In this document: piece after piece, positions 45,258 through 54,082 of the stretch
How the letters are laid out: every line of letters starts with the position of its first letter
Position numbering within the stretch: position 1 is the stretch's first letter
DNA from: Asparagopsis taxiformis
Taxonomy: Eukaryota; Rhodophyta; Florideophyceae; Bonnemaisoniales; Bonnemaisoniaceae
Length of the DNA stretch: 64,000 bases
NCBI GenBank assembly: GCA_030407315.1
Contig: JALQPE010000192.1
Span: 1 to 64,000 of the forward strand
Direction: 5' to 3'
Position numbers and translations under genes: made by a program
Notes under the pieces: model-generated
Seen by the model: only the letters and a program-made list of their open reading frames with translations
Databases searched by the model: none
Told to the model about the DNA's origin: nothing

Positions 45258-47542
45258 TCAACCATCCTCCATTACGCCAAAACCGTTATCAGCAGTTGCT
45301 GCATGGCGCCGCTCCATGCCCCCATACTGTGGGGCATTGATTTCGACGTTCAGGTTTGCACTCAGGTGTCCAGCATATGGGTCAACGACGAAAAGTTCTG
45401 CGCCAATTAGTCCTTGCGCAATCACACAATCCATTACAGCACCGAGGTTTGACGTAATATGCGATTGAATCCAATCCTCGGACACTAGAACAAGTGATGA
45501 GCAGCGGTTTACATCATCAACGACATGAACAATTCCAGACCCCTCTCCGCTTTGCCACACTTCAACAGCCTCTCTCGTCACAGTACGGCTTGCAAACACA
45601 TGCCGTGACTGTGCACTAGTCCGCTGTTCGCTCTCGACAACGTCCGTTTCTTCCCTTGCTTGCGAGCCTTGGAGACAAGACATGCAGTACACCACCATAC
45701 CAACTAATTGCTGAAAAGCTACCCCCACATATTGACTGTACCGCCTTGTAAACTCCTTCTGCCGTGCACCTCCTTTCCCCTTCGGTTCATCCAAACACTC
45801 CACAGTAGTCACTAGCCAAGCATCCAGGCGCGCCAGCGTTAGTATGCTCGTCTCTATGTCCATTACTTGTTCTGGTCGTATCGAATAACCCCTGAAGATG
45901 TCCAGCACATTCACAGCTACTCGGTTGTTAAACCATGCATCACCATTCACTTCCATTTCGAAGCTGTCAGGAACCATGCCTTTGCTGTATCGCAGCTCTG
46001 AGAACGGTGCCGTTCGCCACCTCCCCATATCCAAATCACCGTTGCTTTCCCGTTTCAAAAGCTTCTCAGACGCTTCGCGCTTTTGATCCTCTCGCTCGTC
46101 CATCTCAGCTCGCGTCGTCAGCGTCGTGCATCTAGACATTAATTTCGTGTACCCCAGCGAACCGAACAATCTGTCCCTCGCATTACGCTTCCGTGCACTC
46201 ATCACGTCGGACAGTTTCTGCGTCACCTTCACTTTCAATTCCTTGCTCCCCGCCACAGCCTCTTGACAGCACACACGCTGCTCCTCATCGGAAAACACAT
46301 CACACCACGGACTTTGACGCAGTACGTGTCGCACCAAGTCATTCAGCAGATCACTCTCGTCTCTGTACGAAGGTGTATACCACTGCAGATTCTTGATGAT
46401 ATAGCCCGGAGGGGTAGCAATATATCCTACACCGTTTTCGCTCCAAAGTGTCCCTTCTACCGGCTCTACCTCGATGGTACGTCCAGTCCAACGTCTCTGC
46501 GTTTGTTCCGCTATAGGGTCCAGCTCCATAGTCTCGTTCTTGCACCACTTTGTCAGGTTTTCCTCAACCGCCCTAAGAACTCCAAGGTATTTCACAGGAA
46601 TGGCTTTCTGTATGTTCGACTTACCGCCACCGTGATCACTGATTCTACCTGTTCTCGCAATTGCAGTAAGGCTGGCATTTTCCGCCTGCAGAGTCTTCAC
46701 CTTAGCCTCCAACGCAACTATCTCCGTGGTGAGCGCCTTGTTTGCTATGTCCTGGCTAAACACTTTTTTTCCAGCTCCGCGATCTTCTTCTTCTGCGCAT
46801 TGATGCGACTCGCCATTAAATCGATGGATTCCGGCGGATGCAACCTCTCTGCCCTCACCGTCCCCCCATCTCGCACGCTATCGGGAATATGATGTCCTCC
46901 ATCGGCAATAGCCTGACGTCGCGGGGGCGTTACGCGCATATTTGGCACCAATGACGGTCTGTTGTGACGAGGCCCGCACTCCGGCTGCTCTCTCCCCTCA
47001 GTACCACCTGACCGCCGATGATAGTTGGCATCCTGTGAACGTTGCTCAGAAACAACATCCCTTGCCGCTATCCTCGGGTCCCTGACTGCATTACCTGCTG
47101 GGGCTGATGTACTCGGCATAGTTGGCGCAGTGGGGGTCACAGCCTCCAGTGTCTCGCGAACCCCCGGCTGGGACTCCGTCTGCAGCACCTCCGCATCTGC
47201 CAACCCGGGAGGAACTACCTTTGCCATAGCACTCTGCCGCAATTCCAACATGTTTTGAGCCACTATCATGTCATCATCATGATGTTCACTGTCCCTGCGA
47301 GCACGCTTGCCTCGGTCAAGCCCCATCTCTCTCCGCGCCGTTCCTCCTTCCTCACTTTCTCGCTGCGGATCCCCAGTTCTGCGCCGGTCCGTCTTGCGAC
47401 TACCGGACCGCGGTTCAATGCTGCCGGTAGGCCCAGACCGCTTCTTCGCACGGGATTGTCGGGCACTCGATACAGCAGCTGCTGACCGGGTTTTCTGGAG
47501 GCCCGGAGGCTTTGGAGCTTTCTTCGCAATACGCGGCGGCAT
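45258..47542 (-). CDS. Unknown coiled-coil protein in two frames joined at a canonical -1 slippery site
   Basis: Frame one runs from the ATG at 47542 (MPPRIAKKAPK) to a stop at 46745: about 265 residues, basic, Arg/Ser/Pro-rich, ending in a coiled coil (INAQKKKIAELEKK). Frame two is open to 45258 and continues the heptad pattern (FSQDIANKALTTEIVALEAK). The join is GAA AAA AAG at the T7 run 46764-46770 (A AAA AAG on the minus strand); a one-base backward slip fuses the two helices into one coiled coil and gives about 760 aa. The rest of frame two contains LWSENGVGYIATPPGYII and ARKRNARDRLFGSLGY, none of which I recognise. It lies tail-to-tail with the transposase gene, 77 bp away, so it may be a second transposition protein. 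Pseudogene, programmed shift and assembly error are all possible. Confidence 0.5.
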
Positions 47543-47775
47543 AATGAAGCCTTCCCGGAAGCGATGGAAGGATTGAGTTGCACGAGATACAAAAAAGATT
47601 GCTGTATAGTGTCGGTAACCACAACGGTCTGCGATGAACGTTCAGGTCAGGTCAAGTACCGGAGAATACGCCAACAGCCCAGATTGTATACGGTAGGCAG
47701 TCATCAACAGTATTTAATGAGGTACAATTACAGCTGTCGAGCTAGGCCGCGAGCACCCCTATGTCCGGAAGACGT

Positions 47776-47975
47776 CCTGATTTGAATTAAAATTTGGGCT
47801 ATTCTCAAAAACATGCACATGTGAACATGTTTTTGAGATGGGGGTGTGCCGTACGGCACAATCGACCCGCTGAAATCGATGTTTTTTGCAATATTTTTTT
47901 CTGCCCTGAATTGTAGAATTTCTGGGCTGGACAGCAATGCAACTGAGCTGGACATCCACCGGGCGTCCATTTCAA
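47776..47975 (-). repeat. 200-bp palindromic repeat R1, inverted; left end of the methyltransferase-SET unit
   Basis: It begins CCTGATTTGAATTAAAATTT and is the reverse complement of R2 at 51726-51916. R1 and R2 share the variant ACATCGATTTC, unlike the CCTTGATTTG of the other copies, so they pair as terminal inverted repeats. It contains the hairpin CTCAAAAACATG/CATGTTTTTGAG and the palindrome GTGCCGTACGGCAC. Confidence 0.9.
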
Positions 47976-48202
47976 CTTGGTCTTGTATTTTGCATCTGCA
48001 CGCATAACAGCAACCAAGCAGTCAGGTTCACTGCTCGGACGAAGTGCACCTAGAGTGTGAACGATTGGTTTTTGACAGGCGAGTACTGCTCAATAGGTTT
48101 CACCCTGGACTAATGGTGGCTGGACATGCTGCATTATATGATATACTTCAACTCTGGAACGTAGCTTTATTTGTAGTCGAAATGAAAACATCTTTCGTGA
48201 CC

Positions 48203-51200
48203 CTAATTCCATGCTCTAAACGCTGTCCCATAATGAACGTAGAGCTCCTGCCCCGGACGGATATCGCGGATTGCACGTACTACAATGATCTTCGGATTTT
48301 CTAGGTCCTTCGCCTTGAGCTTCTTCCCCGTCGAACCGCTGCTGTAGTTCTCGACAAACTCGACGTTGGCCATCCGCCTGGTGTCTTCCGCCGGAGTGTC
48401 CTCACCTCGCAAATACCGCGGGTCGTTGATGAACTGCGCCGAACAGAACGGAGCCGGAACAATCCAAATTGGATGCTCGATGTTTTCGTCGTCCTCCGCT
48501 GTTGCATACAGCTTGATGGCATACATCAAGAATGTTTCCTTCGTTATCGCCATGTGACCCTCTCCGTACGCGAACCTCATCGACTCCTTGCTCATATCAG
48601 AGTACACAACAGTTCCGTAGTATGCACATACTTCGTCGCCAACATTAAATGTCTGTTCAGCGAAGAGCCCTCTTCCTGCATTTGGATGCTTAATCAGCGA
48701 TGGTCGAACGCTCAATTTTTTCGCAACACAATCGTGTGCCCGCATCACGCGAGGGTTTTCAGTTTGCAACCAGCGGCGCAGGGAAGGTGGCCAATAATGT
48801 ACCGGTTTTTCCATGTGCTCGCGCGACGCAATCGACTCTGGGCACAGCTGCCAGAGGTACTGCCGAATATATTTCGGGAACCTCTGGTACAGGGGAAGGC
48901 CAGGTGGGGGTTCGATGATCCTGCGTTCCCTCTGCGTACGCATCGTGACAGAGGGGGACGCCAAGAACTTCTCAGCACTCTGTTTCGCTTCTGTCGTGAC
49001 CCTCATGTCAGTGTTGTTTGAAAGAATTACACGTGACATGACTGCACACAGCTTTGGAAGCGATCGTACCACACACAATTTGTCCATGTCACTGCCGACG
49101 AAAACACGGTGCTCAGGCAAGCTCATAGCTGCTTTTCCCGTTGCGAAAGTGCCAGAGAATGGATCGACAACAATATCACCAGGCTGTGAATGCTGGCTGA
49201 TCAACTCCATCATGAGAGCGACGCTCTTCTGCTCTGCACGAACTCTGACCGTAGCACCGGTTGTGCTCCTTGTTCGCCACACCATCTCATTCGAATCGAT
49301 GGCGGGCATATTGATGGTGACGTTGCACCACGCCGGGTACGTGCCGTCCATGTATCCGTGGTTCCTATAGGCCACCATCTCGCTTCCGGTCTTGAACGGA
49401 ACACCTCGCTTCCAGAAGTGGATAGCGACCTCTGCCATGTTCATGCGTTGGTACCTCTTCCGCCCCGGCATTTGATAGAGGTGCCCAGGTAGTCGGACAA
49501 ACAACAGAGGTACCTCGTCAACGAAGAAAACTGAATTCCGAACGACGTCCTCCTCCTCCTCGTCCTCCTCCTCATCCGCACTTTCTTCGCCACTGTGCTG
49601 CGATGCTTCGGAGTCCGAATTCATGGACGTAACCTCTTCTTCATCCGACCCGTCATCACTGGCAGCATCATCGGTTGGGCCTTCGGACTGCGGTCCTTTG
49701 TACGTTTCCAAGTAATGGAACCATTCGTAGAACTGCAAAACCGAGCAGAACACGATGCCGTGGCCACCGGGGCGCAACAGCTCGTCAAACACTTCGATGC
49801 TAGCCTGCATATCTTCTGCAGTTAGCCTGTCGTACGAAGAGTTGGAATCGTTCCTCTTACGACGAACATTGTAGGGCGGATCAGTCAGAATGAGCTGAAC
49901 GTTGCCCGTGATGGGCACGTGTTCTCGGCTCTCGTCGGCACTGACCAAATCTTCGAAAGGGACGTCGTACACCCGGCAATACTGACTCATTTTCGAAAGA
50001 AAGTCCTTTGCGAGAGCCTGCCCTTCACTTTCCTGCTCTTCTGTCGCATGGGGTGACGGTGACGGGGGAGACGGCCCTTGGGCAGTAAGACTGGTCCTCC
50101 CAGGTCCAAGTTGAAGCCTGGTTGTGTGTCTTGTCGACGGAACCAAACCTCTCCCTCCTGTGTTGCGACGAGTGGGAGTGTCATCAACCGGCTTGGGGAC
50201 CTTTTCTGCGTCCGCGGCTTGTGGTGCCGGGCGGAGGACAGCCATAACGTCTTCGTCGAGGGTGTCAAAGTACGCTGGCAGCTTGTCCGGATTTCCGCTT
50301 GAGAAGTATATTTCCAGCGCCCCCCAGCGGTCGGACTCCGGCCAGGTGTACAGGTCCGGGTTGACGATAAGAAACTGCAACCGGTCGAAGAACTTCCTCA
50401 CAAGGTCCCTAAATGCACTGTGCTGCGCACTGGTTCTTGTCTCTACTTTTCCACCATATCCATCAGGATGAGATAGGGGAGCTTTGTTGTGGTAGAGATC
50501 TAGCTTCTGCTCCATCGGTGCGAATAGACCTTCATCGAGCACGTCAAACCAATGCTCACTGCTGTCGAAAATGATGTACGGCGCCATCAACTCTTCGAAG
50601 CTGGAAAACTTTGCGGCGTAGGCCACATCGGTCCAAGCATGGTATAAAACTTGAACCACGTAACAAGCTCGATTAGTGCTTTTCCGATGGGCTGGGACGC
50701 GTGCGGCTTCGTTCCCCTCTTCGGCCGCATCTCCTATTCGGCGACGCGGCAGGTTCTTGTTGTGATTTCGGATGATAGACAACGCTTGGAAATACATCAA
50801 TACCTCGAACGTTTCCGGTGGAGCAAGAACGAAGGCGCTTGGTTCCCCGCGCTGCGGCGCCTGTAGTGGCGAAGGAAGCATGTTACATCCAATAAGGAAG
50901 GTCTGCGGCACGATCCCAGAAAGGATGCAGTGCTCAACCCATTGCCCGATACGCTCATCTTGCTTTCCAAACTCGGCAATGGGTAATGCCAGACGAACAA
51001 TCTGCTTGGCTCGCTCAACGTTCATCTCTGCCATGACGATTTCGGCAACATCCGCCTCGACTCCAGCATTCTTCGAACGACCGCTGAAGGACATGCTGAG
51101 TCGACCTTGCAGCGCCACAAATTGTTCTTCCGTGCCCTGCGCAACCCAAGCGCCAAGGTCCGCGTATGTGAAACCTCCCGGCTTGTCCGTCAAGTCTGCG

Positions 51201-51400
51201 AAACTTGAGTGGGCAAATAAATCCAGCAAGAGGCGGAGGAAGTCTTTGCCAGCGAGAGTAGTTTCGCGGGCGGCGCGACCTACGTTTCGACGTGTACCCA
51301 TGTCACTAGAATCCTCCCAAGGGCTAGCGGGTTCGCGCAGAATTGGCACGGTTGCGTCGTCAACGATCGGATTGCTGTTGCGCCTGCGCTTATTCGTCAT
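48203..51400 (-). CDS. N6-adenine DNA methyltransferase fused to a SET domain (1065 aa)
   Basis: I start at the ATG at 51400 (MTNKRRRNSNP), followed by a basic stretch; the frame runs further up without a better start. Residues 1-400 are a helical region I do not recognise; 400-460 is Pro/Ser-rich linker. The beta-class amino-methyltransferase spans about 480-800: motif IV LTDPPYNVRRK (Asp507), LLRPGGHGIVFCS, an acidic insert of about 50 residues (567-618), then motif I VVDPFSGTFATGK (746-756). The SET domain spans about 895-1060: HPNAGRGLFAEQTFNVGDEV, YYGTVV, QFINDPRY in place of the usual NHxCxPN block, NVEFV, and RPGQELYVHYGTAF. Pre/post-SET Cys clusters are absent. DPPY enzymes usually make N6-methyladenine in DNA; SET domains methylate lysine. 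It lies between inverted repeats R1 and R2. The frame is intact. Altered SET Asn/His residues mean histone methylation is not assured. Confidence 0.82.
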   Translation of the reverse strand: MTNKRRRNSNPIVDDATVPILREPASPWEDSSDMGTRRNVGRAARETTLAGKDFLRLLLDLFAHSSFADLTDKPGGFTYADLGAWVAQGTEEQFVALQGRLSMSFSGRSKNAGVEADVAEIVMAEMNVERAKQIVRLALPIAEFGKQDERIGQWVEHCILSGIVPQTFLIGCNMLPSPLQAPQRGEPSAFVLAPPETFEVLMYFQALSIIRNHNKNLPRRRIGDAAEEGNEAARVPAHRKSTNRACYVVQVLYHAWTDVAYAAKFSSFEELMAPYIIFDSSEHWFDVLDEGLFAPMEQKLDLYHNKAPLSHPDGYGGKVETRTSAQHSAFRDLVRKFFDRLQFLIVNPDLYTWPESDRWGALEIYFSSGNPDKLPAYFDTLDEDVMAVLRPAPQAADAEKVPKPVDDTPTRRNTGGRGLVPSTRHTTRLQLGPGRTSLTAQGPSPPSPSPHATEEQESEGQALAKDFLSKMSQYCRVYDVPFEDLVSADESREHVPITGNVQLILTDPPYNVRRKRNDSNSSYDRLTAEDMQASIEVFDELLRPGGHGIVFCSVLQFYEWFHYLETYKGPQSEGPTDDAASDDGSDEEEVTSMNSDSEASQHSGEESADEEEDEEEEDVVRNSVFFVDEVPLLFVRLPGHLYQMPGRKRYQRMNMAEVAIHFWKRGVPFKTGSEMVAYRNHGYMDGTYPAWCNVTINMPAIDSNEMVWRTRSTTGATVRVRAEQKSVALMMELISQHSQPGDIVVDPFSGTFATGKAAMSLPEHRVFVGSDMDKLCVVRSLPKLCAVMSRVILSNNTDMRVTTEAKQSAEKFLASPSVTMRTQRERRIIEPPPGLPLYQRFPKYIRQYLWQLCPESIASREHMEKPVHYWPPSLRRWLQTENPRVMRAHDCVAKKLSVRPSLIKHPNAGRGLFAEQTFNVGDEVCAYYGTVVYSDMSKESMRFAYGEGHMAITKETFLMYAIKLYATAEDDENIEHPIWIVPAPFCSAQFINDPRYLRGEDTPAEDTRRMANVEFVENYSSGSTGKKLKAKDLENPKIIVVRAIRDIRPGQELYVHYGTAFRAWN

Positions 51401-51725
51401 AATGGAATGAGTGGAAAATTCGGTACAGGATGGCGACCGCTCGGCGAGACAGTCAAATTTGACGACGTATCTCGTGACGTTTGCACTCTTTCGTGAGGAA
51501 CACTGGTTGATATCGAACGGAACAGAGTATACGGGTACACAGCACTGGAAAGGTCTTGAAACCCGTAACCGGTGTAGGTAATAAGTTGTGACGGATACGT
51601 GGTAGAGAAAAAATTTTAAAAAGATTGTGATTCCCTGCCTTTGAGTGTTGTACTGCAAGGCCGCCAGTCACATAGGTTGACACAGGTGCCTCACGCTTAC
51701 CAGGTGAGCGACATCCGGACGGCCA

Positions 51726-51916
51726 CTGGACGTGGGGATGTCCAGCTCAGATGCATTGCTGGCCAGCCCAGAAATTCTACAATTTCGGGCAGAAAAAAAT
51801 ATTGCAAAAAACATCGATTTCGGCGGTCGATTGTGCCGTACGGCACACCCCCATCTCAAAAACATGTTCACATGTGCATGTTTTTGAGAATAGCCCAAAT
51901 TTTAATTCAAATCAGG
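51726..51916 (+). repeat. 200-bp palindromic repeat R2, right end of the methyltransferase-SET unit
   Basis: Inverted partner of R1. Palindrome GTGCCGTACGGCAC at 51833-51846; hairpin of 12-bp arms around a 10-nt loop at 51855-51888. It ends CAAATCAGG. No matching target duplication is seen outside R1 and R2. Confidence 0.9.
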
Positions 51917-52189
51917 ATGCAGATATTCGTCTTCTAGCATTGTCAGAACACATTCGTATAACCACATTTGGAGAACCTGAGCCCAGAGCTATCGGTTTCG
52001 GCGGGAGCTAAGCCATATCTCATATAATCAGTAACTACTTCCCGCCAGCTGAGTGGTGGAACCCCTGCTATTTCTACCAACGAGACATACGGGGTGTCAA
52101 CTCGGCAATCGTATATGATTTGGGTGCTAAATTTATTCAAGAGACGAATGGGCTTCGAAAAGGAGCCCAACAACGTCTTCTTGTGATCC
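51917..52189. other. Noncoding spacer
   Basis: No gene or clear repeat. Confidence 0.4.
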
Positions 52190-52645
52190 ATGGGTATAGG
52201 ACTATTCTATTCTTCTCCAGGCTTCCACCGTAGCCGCCTCCTCCGCCTCCGTTAATGGAAAGAATATCCGAACCGCACCTCAACATGTTCTTCTTGTGAT
52301 CCATGGGTGCTGACATCTCACATGCTCTCCAGGCTTCAACCGTAGCCGCCTCCTCCGCCTCCGTTAATGGATCGAATATCCGAACCGGACCTGAACATGC
52401 TTTTCTTCTCATCCATGGGTACTGACATCTCCAAGATGTGAGTCACATGTTCTCCAGGCTTCCTCCGTAGCCGCCTCCTCCGCCTCCGTTAATGGCAACA
52501 ATATCCGAACCGGACCTGAACATGTTTTTCTTCTCATCCATGGGTACTGACATCTCACATGTTCAACATGTGAGATGTCAGTACCGGAGAAGTTCTCCGG
52601 GCTTCCTCCGTAGCCACCTCCTCCACCTCCGTCTGTGGGAATCAA
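52190..52645. repeat. Four tandem copies of a 110-127-bp repeat with a perfect 41-nt hairpin
   Basis: Units start near 52190, 52301, 52412 and 52537 with ATCCATGGGT and include TCTCCAGGCTTC, CGTAGCCGCCTCCTCCGCC and AATATCCGAACCG. In the last unit GTACTGACATCTCACATGTT (52544-52563), one C, and its exact reverse complement (52565-52584) form a near-perfect hairpin. Unit lengths differ and are not all multiples of three, so a protein repeat is unlikely although the minus strand can read Gly-rich peptides. Confidence 0.85.
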
Positions 52646-53181
52646 CACAATATCACCACTGCGTCTTACCTCACATCCACATCTCTCCGGGATGAAAACG
52701 GACGGACAACATAGGGTTTGTAGACGTTTAGAATCTTGTTAGAAAAAAGTAAACGAAAGAGAACCTCTCTTTCATTGAATGACATCTCGTCCCTGTCGCA
52801 ATATGTTCCATTTTCAATTTCTCGGGTTGCACACCCATCATGGGTGATCAAGGCCTGGATCGAACCCTCCGAGGGTCTTCGATGGATAGGACAGATAGTG
52901 GAAGGCTTTTAAGCCTGTGACCAAGCGGCTATTGATTAATCAATTAATTGGTTGGAGGAAGGAAATTACAGAGGAAATATAGCTGAGTACGGTGCTCGCG
53001 ATAGCTGTTAGGTTAAAGTCAAATATGTTTTTCGATTATTTTTCGTACGGAAATGCCTTGGAAAAGACGATGCTTTGTCGTTCTCCTGGAGGGAGTCCGT
53101 TGCATTGCACTCAATTCGAGAGCATCGTCATGAAGGAGAGGATTCTTTCTGCTTGTTAGAATCGGTTTAGAGCACATAGCT
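52646..53181. other. Noncoding spacer
   Basis: No gene supported. A short palindrome CACCCATCATGGGTG lies near 52831-52845. Confidence 0.4.
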
Positions 53182-53347
53182 AATGCATTACTGGCCAGCC
53201 CAGAAATTGTAGAATTTCGGGCAGCAAAAATATTGTAAAAAACCTTGATTTGGGCGGCCGATTGTGCCGTACGGCACACCCCCATCTCAAAAACATGTTC
53301 ACATGTGCATGTTTTTGAGAATAGCCCAAATTCTAATTCAAATCAGG
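53182..53347 (+). repeat. 200-bp palindromic repeat R3 (5'-truncated)
   Basis: Direct orientation relative to R2. It lacks the first 20-25 bp but keeps both palindromes and the CAAATCAGG end. Confidence 0.9.
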
Positions 53348-53348
53348 G

Positions 53349-53537
53349 TGTCTAATTTGGCCACAACGGCCCCAGGCACCGGCTGCCGCCCCGAGTGGGG
53401 TTGTCACTGGCTTCTGTAAGCACTAACTGTAAGGCTAAATGGCGTCTGACGAAGGGTCAATTTCAGGCTCAATACGCCAGGGACAGGTCTTGGTCCTTGT
53501 TCCATCATGTTCCCGCCCCACTCTCTCACGACCAACC
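53349..53537 (+). repeat. Spacer repeat S1
   Basis: Begins TCTAATTTGGCCACAACGGC and includes CACTGGCTTCTGTAAGCACT and AAGGCTAAATGGCG. Related copies follow R5 (from 58492) and R6 (from 58995), so R and S units alternate. Confidence 0.85.
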
Positions 53538-53734
53538 TGAAATGGACGTCCGGTGGATGTCCAGCTCGATTGCACTGCTGGCCAGCCCGGAAATTCTAAA
53601 ATTTCGGGCACAAAAAAATTGTAAAAAACCTTGATCTGGGCGGGTCGATTGTGCCGTACGGCACACCCCCATCTCAAAAACATGTTCACATGTGCATGTT
53701 TTTGAGAATAGCCCAAATTTTAACTCAAATCAGG
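53538..53734 (+). repeat. 200-bp palindromic repeat R4
   Basis: A full-length copy starting TGAAATGGACGTCCGGTGGA, in the same orientation as R2-R7. Confidence 0.93.
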
Positions 53735-54082
53735 GTGTTTCCCGGATAAAGGGGTGCTCGCAGCCGCCCCAAAAGCCGCCTAGCTTGACAGCTGTAATTT
53801 TAACACATTACACATCAAGGACACTGCCTGCTTCACGCCACCTCGTCAGGTTTCGAGAGCCCGACTCGGGCCCGTTCCGAACGGACACTCACATCTCGAT
53901 TGCCTGTCTTGCATTCCAGCGGTCACGATAGGTGTGTACCTAACAAAATTTCGGTTCTATTGTGTTATTATTTCCAGCGATTGGCGTTCACGACCATTCT
54001 TCAACGCAACGTGAAACATACCATCCACATCACTCGAATACGTCAACGTCAACCATCTCTTTTCCTTTCCAACTCAACAACC

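Noticed and set aside
52137..52648. Gly-rich minus-strand frames in the tandem repeat
   Set aside because: Unit lengths vary and break frame between copies; the Gly run comes from the CCTCCTCCGCC word.
52840..52880. T-loop-like GGTTCGATCC on the minus strand as a tRNA gene
   Set aside because: The flanks do not form a T stem and no acceptor or anticodon arm could be assembled.
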